Assembly (NCBI RefSeq): GCF_022346605.1
Contig: NZ_JAKRNT010000002.1
Coordinates: forward strand, 248,001 to 312,000
Direction of reading: 5' to 3'
Length of the DNA: 64,000 nt
Source: Sporosarcina sp. ACRSL
GTDB taxonomy: Bacteria; Bacillota; Bacilli; Bacillales_A; Planococcaceae
The translations under genes were made by a program, and so were the position numbers. Within the stretch, counting starts at the first letter, position 1. Each line of letters opens with the position of its first letter. Under the pieces are notes generated by a model. The model was not told the DNA's origin. It saw only the letters and a program-made list of their open reading frames with translations, and did not search any database. Of the stretch, positions 59,116 to 64,000 are shown one piece after another.

Positions 59116-61051
59116 ATTCTGCTCCTGCTCCACCACCGCCATCTCCTCCGCCGCCTCCTCCGTAACCACCGCCGGAATCATAAGAGCTGCCTCCCTTGTG
59201 AAAGGCCTTGTTTGGGGAGATGGGGGATCCCCACGTAGAATAGGTAAAATAAATCGGATCGACTTGCAACGCGAACAATGCCGCGAGTGGAGAAGATTCT
59301 GACAATCCTCGTCTAAGCTTCGGTAGCCTTTTCTTGGACCGATTCAGTAAATAGGCCCGCGTCATCCAACGGTCAGTTTCATCTAGATGATGATAATCGG
59401 GTATCCCCCGTTTTACCTGACTCCTGAATTTCGTAATGCTCATCTTTGTATAAAGAGCAGTGATCGAGCTTGGAATTGCCCTCGGGGTTATGAAAAATAA
59501 AATTGCGCCGCAAATAATCGCGTAAAGGACGGCGTCTGTTACATCCGAAGCAACGATTTGTGCCCCTGCAAAAAACATCCCGACAAAGAACGTAATGGCG
59601 GGCCATCTCTTTCCTGAGTTAGTTCTGTAAAAGGCAATTCCAAGGACCCCGACAATCGCAGGAAATGCAATTCCCCAACCGCTTGCGCCGTCCGCATAAT
59701 ACCCGAACATCGTTACGATTGTAAGGAGGAGGAAAATGGCAAGCTTCATCAGTTTCGGCACCTTTGTCGAAAGGGCGCCTGCGTCTTCCATAAGGTGCAG
59801 CACATCTTCATGCCAGACTTCGTGATTTTCATGGAATTTCCATTGCTTGCGTAGATCATTCCGATTCTGTTTATCAGTACGAAGGGAGGACCCCGCCATA
59901 TCATGCAAGTGGAATTTTCGATGACCGATCCTTCCTTTGAACAACCATGTCATTAAATATTGCTCATGAGGTAATAATTCTTGTTTGGATTTCTTCAATT
60001 GTTCATTTGATTGGACCAGTTGAAAAACGAGCGTCTTTTCGGGAGCGCCTTCCTTCCCTTGGAAACGCGATGCCGCGTCCGCCATCTCCACTTTGACAAT
60101 TCCCTTTTCGGCGAGTGAAAACAGCCCAGACAGGAAGCTTTTCCGGTTGAACCGACCATTATGATCAACAAAGGCCAAATACGTTGGATCCGTCTGCAAG
60201 ACAAGATCTGTGCTGCCGAACGGGGAAAATAACCGTTGTCTCAGTAAGAAAAGGAAGACAATCAGAATGATGAATAAAACGGTCAATCCATTCGCCACGT
60301 TTATAGCAACGGGGATATTCGCCCATCTTGATTCGTTTTTATCGATAAGCCGCTGTTCCTGGAGGATGGCTTTTTCGAAAGGCATCGGTTCGGTCCTTTT
60401 AAACTGCTCCGTCATGATGGTTGACGGAAACAGCACACGGGTACCCGTCACTGTATATGCGGACGACTTTGGCGTATGAAACGTAATGCCGTCGCGATAT
60501 ACCATCCGCACTTGCCCTTCCCGGTCATGCATAAAACCATGAATACGATCGTCCCCGACATCGCCAGGCAACACGAAGGCGATATCCACATTATGGATGT
60601 CCTCGTCGTGGTTGTCGCCCCCCTCGAAGAAGGTAACGTTCAAATCACTGTAGGATTCGTAAGATGTCACGGCGTTCATCATCGTATAGACGTAAAGGAC
60701 GGAAATGCTTTTCCGATCTGCAGGAATGGCAGTCACATAGGTGTTTCCTTTGCGGGACACATCCACTTTGGTCAAAGCGGATTCCTTAATTTCCCCAACA
60801 ACCGACTCCGCCCCTTCTACGAGAAAGGCCTCAAACGGGTAAATCTGGTCAACATGCTTCCCCGGAAACGAGCGCGTCAACCGCGAAAACTCACCATCCA
60901 ATGTATACGTAAACACCTCATTCACTAACATATTGCCATCCGGTTGCACCCACCCTTTAATCTGCACCCGATCGATCGTGTACGATTTTGCATGGACTTG
61001 GGTGGGTGAAACGCTAAACAGGACTATCATGAAAACAAGTAATCTTCTCAC
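59114..61051 (-). CDS. DUF2207 membrane protein with Gly-rich tail
   Basis: A 645-residue protein. Signal segment about 5-25, then a DUF2207 extracytoplasmic domain (KSYTIDRVQIKGWVQPDGNMLVNE, FEGGDNHDEDIHNV) about 25-240, a membrane segment about 255-275, and a cytoplasmic part with FLSGLFSLAEKGIVKVE and further helices about 445-520. The extreme C terminus is almost pure Gly/Ser/Asp (YDSGGGYGGGGGGDGGGG), as in other DUF2207 proteins. Function unknown. GTG start at 61051 has AAAGGGGG upstream; a GTG nine bases earlier overlaps it. Confidence 0.82.
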   Translation of the reverse strand: MRRLLVFMIVLFSVSPTQVHAKSYTIDRVQIKGWVQPDGNMLVNEVFTYTLDGEFSRLTRSFPGKHVDQIYPFEAFLVEGAESVVGEIKESALTKVDVSRKGNTYVTAIPADRKSISVLYVYTMMNAVTSYESYSDLNVTFFEGGDNHDEDIHNVDIAFVLPGDVGDDRIHGFMHDREGQVRMVYRDGITFHTPKSSAYTVTGTRVLFPSTIMTEQFKRTEPMPFEKAILQEQRLIDKNESRWANIPVAINVANGLTVLFIILIVFLFLLRQRLFSPFGSTDLVLQTDPTYLAFVDHNGRFNRKSFLSGLFSLAEKGIVKVEMADAASRFQGKEGAPEKTLVFQLVQSNEQLKKSKQELLPHEQYLMTWLFKGRIGHRKFHLHDMAGSSLRTDKQNRNDLRKQWKFHENHEVWHEDVLHLMEDAGALSTKVPKLMKLAIFLLLTIVTMFGYYADGASGWGIAFPAIVGVLGIAFYRTNSGKRWPAITFFVGMFFAGAQIVASDVTDAVLYAIICGAILFFITPRAIPSSITALYTKMSITKFRSQVKRGIPDYHHLDETDRWMTRAYLLNRSKKRLPKLRRGLSESSPLAALFALQVDPIYFTYSTWGSPISPNKAFHKGGSSYDSGGGYGGGGGGDGGGGAGAE

Positions 61052-61160
61052 CGGCTGCACCCCCTTTGAATGACATACGGCGGATTGCGGGGCGGGGTTT
61101 CAGATAGTTAATAAATTGGTAGGAATGTCCCGTTGAAACACGGCGAAACGATGGCGCAAA

Positions 61161-61290
61161 GTTATGCGCGAGTTCAAATGGGATATGCGCAATTTAAGAT
61201 AAGTTATGACGCAAATCTACGGCGTTATGCGCATTTCCAAGTGAGTTATGCGCAACTTTGAACTAGTTATGATCATTTCGGGACTTTTGA
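61161..61290 (+). repeat. Array of exact 21-bp GTTATGCGC units
   Basis: Units start at 61161, 61182, 61203, 61224, 61245 and 61266, exactly 21 bases apart (GTTATGCGC, GATATGCGC, GTTATGACG and so on); the final unit is GTTATGATCATTTCGGGACTT. The last four units are near-identical to those at 62519-62605, 1.3 kb away on the other side of the NERD gene. The 61061-61346 gap holds only this array. Confidence 0.88.
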
Positions 61291-61346
61291 TCTAGTGAAG
61301 TTTGATAATTAATACACTCCTCTCCCATTATAAGAAAGGATTTGTC

Positions 61347-62339
61347 TTATTTGAGGTTACCTTTTTGCATCTCATATAACCTTTCAAGGTCACTTAAACC
61401 GACTGAATACTTTACGCCTCTATTTTTACCTGTTGACGGAATCTCTAAATATTTCAACATCCTGGAGACTCTATCCTTGTTGTCGGTTCGAAAAAAGCTT
61501 CGAATGTCACTGTTAGTAAATTGAAAATCGATTAACATACAGTATTCCAGAAATGCCTGAATGTGAGCAAACTTGTCGATATAACCGCAACTCTTACAGC
61601 CCCATCCACTGTGGATGGTTTGCATTCCATGAGTGCCACAATTTTCACAGCGAACGCCTGGTACTAATTCCGATGGTTGAATGTTGTAACTTTTAGTTAA
61701 GGGAAATGGATTGTATCTACGATGATCGTATAAGAGGTCTTTTGCCACTGCGTTGAGGGTTTTGGAATCGAGAGATGGGGAGGTCTCTTTATGCTTTCTT
61801 AAGTAAACCGGTATTTCGTAGGGGAATAAAAGAGTCAAATTCTTACGTACATTTTCAAAGTTTTGCTGCGGTCGAGGGAAAACTACAGCACCTCTGACGG
61901 GGATTGAATAGCCTTTTGCAAAAAGCCAATCTTTCAATAGAATCATATTCCGTTCAAGCTGCACAGACGGGCATTCAAAAGCATCAACTTGTCCATTTTC
62001 TAAAACACGAATTAGCTGGTTTTGATCTTGGGGAAATTCAATTCGACCGGCTATATTTTTCACTTCCAATATAACTGCGCCTTGACTTGATAAAAAAAGT
62101 GTATCTATCTGGAACTTGCCGGACGATTGAAGATTCAAATCATGTAATATGTAATGTTCGAACGGAAAACTATACTTATTAAAAACACTTTCTAAAATCC
62201 GCTCTCCATTTTCTCCTGCACGAACTTTGTGTACCTCCTTCAAGATATTTTCCATGTTTGGATGGTTTGCGGGCAATCTTTTTACAAGCATTTCGAGTCC
62301 TAACAATTTGAGCGGCACTGATTTTCTCTTAACTATCAA
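61347..62339 (-). CDS. NERD-domain nuclease-related protein
   Basis: A 330-residue protein. A NERD (nuclease-related) domain covers about 40-150 with the D-E-x-K pattern in QIDTLFL and VILEVKNIAG, as in restriction-type nucleases; the C-terminal part (about 220-330) contains a four-Cys ribbon (CENCGTHGMQ and GCKSCG) and a winged segment (VSRMLKYLEIPS). TTG at 62339 with GGAGGTGG upstream is taken as start. It stands alone between two near-duplicate repeat arrays, which suggests insertion or local duplication. Possible defence or plasmid-type origin is inference. Confidence 0.82.
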   Translation of the reverse strand: MIVKRKSVPLKLLGLEMLVKRLPANHPNMENILKEVHKVRAGENGERILESVFNKYSFPFEHYILHDLNLQSSGKFQIDTLFLSSQGAVILEVKNIAGRIEFPQDQNQLIRVLENGQVDAFECPSVQLERNMILLKDWLFAKGYSIPVRGAVVFPRPQQNFENVRKNLTLLFPYEIPVYLRKHKETSPSLDSKTLNAVAKDLLYDHRRYNPFPLTKSYNIQPSELVPGVRCENCGTHGMQTIHSGWGCKSCGYIDKFAHIQAFLEYCMLIDFQFTNSDIRSFFRTDNKDRVSRMLKYLEIPSTGKNRGVKYSVGLSDLERLYEMQKGNLK

Positions 62340-62476
62340 TAAGCTCCACCTCCATCTCATATCGTAACATGTTATAATTCTTCCCGCTACAAGTTTACCG
62401 AAAATTCAAGTTTACATATCGGCTTTTTGAAGCTTAAGCGCTCTATCCCGTCTAACAAGAAAATACACATCGTGTA

Positions 62477-62605
62477 ATTATGCGCAATTTGGAGTCTCTT
62501 TTGCGCGTAAACTAGCAACTTATGACGCAATTCTACAGCGTTATGCGCATTTTCAATTGAGTTATGCGCAACTCTCAACTAGTTATGATCATTTCGGGAC
62601 TTTCA
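62477..62605 (+). repeat. Array of exact 21-bp GTTATGCGC units, duplicate of 61161
   Basis: Units at 62477, 62498, 62519, 62540, 62561 and 62582, 21 bases apart, ending in GTTATGATCATTTCGGGACTT like the array at 61161. The first two units differ from it, the last four match with few changes. The remaining part of the 62361-62775 gap holds nothing recognisable apart from the promoter at 62710. Confidence 0.88.
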
Positions 62606-62709
62606 ACCCACACCAGGACCCGCCCATTTCTTCCGGGACCTCCTTTTAAATCCCGCCACATAAAATAACCGCTCCAATTCACACAATTTCAACAACCTTG
62701 TGTCGCCCG

Positions 62710-62738
62710 TTGCCTACGCCCAGAACTGATGCTACAAT
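62710..62738 (+). promoter_or_regulatory. Promoter of the 30-residue peptide gene
   Basis: TTGCCT (62710-62715) and TACAAT (62733-62738) spaced by 17 bases, 38 bases before the start codon. Confidence 0.65.
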
Positions 62739-62775
62739 GGAATGTAGGATTTACGATAAAAAGGAGTGAAGTCTC

Positions 62776-62868
62776 ATGTGGTTCTTATACATCATGTACA
62801 TCTTATTCGCTTTTATCATCGTTGGTACAACAGCTGGTCTTGTGAGCACATTCAACAATCATAAGTGA
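62776..62868 (+). CDS. 30-residue single-pass membrane peptide
   Basis: MWFLYIMYILFAFIIVGTTA followed by GLVSTFNNHK; almost the whole peptide is a membrane helix with a short polar C terminus. It has a near-consensus promoter, AAGGAG nine bases before the ATG, and a terminator hairpin that overlaps its own 3' end, so it is an autonomous transcription unit of about 150 bases. This layout resembles type I toxins and small stress membrane peptides; which of these cannot be told. Confidence 0.65.
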   Translation: MWFLYIMYILFAFIIVGTTAGLVSTFNNHK

Positions 62869-62887
62869 TTGTTGAAGTGCTTTTTTT
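62850..62887 (+). terminator. Terminator overlapping the peptide gene end
   Basis: TTCAACAATCA pairs with TGATTGTTGAA (loop TAAG), then GTGCTTTTTTT. Confidence 0.88.
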
Positions 62888-62913
62888 GTGGAATCGCGGC
62901 ACGATGACGGCAA

Positions 62914-62951
62914 ACAAAAAAAGATGTCCCGCAGCCGACTAGCTGGGGACG
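62914..62951 (-). terminator. Terminator of the receptor-propeptide operon
   Basis: On the minus strand GTCCCCAGC pairs with GCTGCGGGAC, followed by ATCTTTTTTTG. It lies ten bases after the propeptide stop. Confidence 0.75.
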
Positions 62952-62960
62952 CCATTTTAC

Positions 62961-63119
62961 TTATACTTGTGGAGGTAAGATCGATGGTGGAGTTAGATTT
63001 TGGTCGCCTTTTGCGTTCGTGGATACGCTGTCGTTCGGTTCCAGTGCTAAGGCGCTTCCTGTTCCGGCAAATGCGGCTAGCAGTGCCGTTAGTAAAATGA
63101 TGGATAACTTTCGTTTCAT
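62961..63119 (-). CDS. Secreted signalling propeptide, 52 residues (Phr/NprX type)
   Basis: A 52-residue propeptide: basic MKRK, a hydrophobic signal about 5-20 (LSIILLTALLAAFAGTGSA), an Ala-x-Ala cleavage region (SALALE) near 25 and a 27-residue polar tail LEPNDSVSTNAKGDQNLTPP then SILPPQV. Its ATG overlaps the TGA of the upstream TPR receptor gene (ATGA), the organisation of RRNPP receptor-propeptide pairs such as Rap-Phr and NprR-NprX. The exported tail would be trimmed to a short C-terminal peptide and re-imported. The C-terminal SILPPQV is the likely active region. Too short for standard gene finders. Confidence 0.72.
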   Translation of the reverse strand: MKRKLSIILLTALLAAFAGTGSALALEPNDSVSTNAKGDQNLTPPSILPPQV

Positions 63120-64000
63120 GATTCCTTCTCCCCCTTGTCATAATAATACAAACTATACATGTCCGCTTTCCCGTCATTACCGGTGGAGCGGTAATAGTTT
63201 GCTAACCTATAGGCAATACTTCTTGCTTCTCCTATATAATCATGTTTCTTCAGAAAAGGAAATACTATTTGTTCACAATAGTCAAAAAGTTCTTGTTGGG
63301 ATAATTTCGTCTTTCTAAAGTACTCTAACTGCACTTCCAAATACGGGTCTTTTTTCCTTCCAGCTAGTTCTTCTAATTCATCAAGCAACAAATCAATCTC
63401 TTTATTTTCCTCAACGGCTGTTTGCAATAAGTGGATGAGGACTGCCTGATAGTAATCGGTACCTGCTTCCAAGAGTGCCTTCAATTCTTTCAACATATCA
63501 TATGCCGAACTATGCAGTCCCCTTCTATTTTGTAACACTGAATAATTATAAAGTGCCCCTTGGTACAACTGATCCTTCTCCATCATTTTAGCGTTCCGTA
63601 GGATTGTTTTGAACAAGCCCTCCGCTTGCAAGGTAAAGTCGCGTTTTGTATAGTTGATCGCCAACAGAAGCTGTGCGTGAAGGAGACGGATGTAATTGGA
63701 ATCCTTCCTGAAGTGATCGACGGCCATCTCTGCGTAGTAAGTCGACTTGCTGTATTGAGCTCTGTTATGAAGCAAGTAGGCTCTTTGATAAAACAGTTCC
63801 CCTTCGAACATATGGGGAATCCGCTCTCTAAATTCTTCAATCCGTTCCAAGCGACCTTCCGCTTCTGTAAAGTTTTGCGTGAAGATGTCATACATGAGGT
63901 AAATGACTTTCGATACGCCTTTTTCATAATCCGTAAATGACTTTTCCATCCGTTTCAAGATGGCGGTTTGCTGCGTTGCACGCGGAATGTCCCGTTTGAA
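63116..64000 (-). CDS. TPR receptor of the RRNPP quorum-sensing superfamily (partial)
   Basis: At least 294 residues; the frame is open to the window edge, so the N terminus, probably a helix-turn-helix, is missing. All visible sequence is helical with TPR-like periodicity (AEGRLERIEEFRERIPHMFE, FYQRAYLLHNRAQYSKSTYY, RLLHAQLLLAINYTKRDFTLQAE, YYRSTGNDGKADMYSLYYY). This matches NprR, PlcR, Rap and related receptors that bind short re-imported peptides. The downstream 52-residue propeptide overlapping by four bases supports the assignment. Whether it is a transcription factor or a phosphatase-type Rap cannot be decided from the visible part. Confidence 0.75.
   Translation of the reverse strand, partial: FKRDIPRATQQTAILKRMEKSFTDYEKGVSKVIYLMYDIFTQNFTEAEGRLERIEEFRERIPHMFEGELFYQRAYLLHNRAQYSKSTYYAEMAVDHFRKDSNYIRLLHAQLLLAINYTKRDFTLQAEGLFKTILRNAKMMEKDQLYQGALYNYSVLQNRRGLHSSAYDMLKELKALLEAGTDYYQAVLIHLLQTAVEENKEIDLLLDELEELAGRKKDPYLEVQLEYFRKTKLSQQELFDYCEQIVFPFLKKHDYIGEARSIAYRLANYYRSTGNDGKADMYSLYYYDKGEKES

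Overview
The window looks like a chromosomal segment of a low-to-moderate GC, endospore-forming member of the Bacillales, most likely Planococcaceae (Sporosarcina/Lysinibacillus-like). The grounds are a CotG/CotH-type spore coat pair, a two-LysM M14 endopeptidase of the Lysinibacillus ENP1 type, a lysine riboswitch, Bacillus-type LexA and cre sites, a des-desK-desR operon and many strong AGGAGG-like ribosome binding sites. No rRNA, tRNA or CRISPR array was seen. The species assignment is inference.

Layout. 0-6 kb: DUF2812-like membrane protein, PgeF multicopper-type purine hydrolase, a divergent cotG-like/cotH pair, then two acetyltransferases coupled to a nitrilase. 6-11 kb: small proteins, a thioredoxin-reductase-like flavoprotein and a decayed prophage module (amidase, BhlA-like holin, late-regulator-like protein, operators, CI-like repressor, ImmA-like protein) ending at a perfect LexA box. 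11-18 kb: YkuS, SelO, a short second CotG-like gene, a LexA-box-preceded coiled-coil protein, a toast-rack protein, RDD and GNAT proteins, and a MerR plus C45 acyltransferase operon; two copies of a palindrome-ended ~146-bp element lie here. 18-31.6 kb: lysine riboswitch and dapA, then on the minus strand an uptake and sensing block (RraA-like, dipeptide ABC transporter with a cre site, MFS, TauE, CitST-like two-component system, orphan TctC). 31.6-38 kb: membrane proteins, Nudix, then a more AT-rich group of GIY-YIG protein, PLD-helicase-DUF3427 protein and coupled Nudix, a plausible defence locus. 38-49 kb: peptidoglycan and secreted proteins, DDAH family, YqcI/YcgG family, XRE regulator, DD-carboxypeptidase plus D-serine dehydratase, PhoD-like phosphatase, lipoprotein. 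49-52 kb: kynU-kynB-kynA tryptophan catabolism operon. 52-59 kb: des-desK-desR cold response, ytxJ, plsY, PAP2 phosphatase, Atl-type protein, an SOS-controlled WYL-like small protein, mscL. 59-64 kb: DUF2207 protein, NERD protein between two near-duplicate repeat arrays, a self-contained 30-residue membrane peptide gene, and at the right edge a TPR receptor of the RRNPP kind overlapping by ATGA with a 52-residue secreted propeptide.

Two things stand out. First, at least nine intergenic arrays of 20 or 21-bp units with a conserved TGCGC core are scattered over the window; the exact period of two helical turns, the shared terminal unit in three arrays and their strict intergenic position suggest a family of elements that ordinary annotation does not name. 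Second, several compact regulatory or accessory systems are visible only when small ORFs are read: the receptor-propeptide cassette, the second CotG-like gene sharing an upstream block with the first, and three LexA boxes attached to unknown small proteins.
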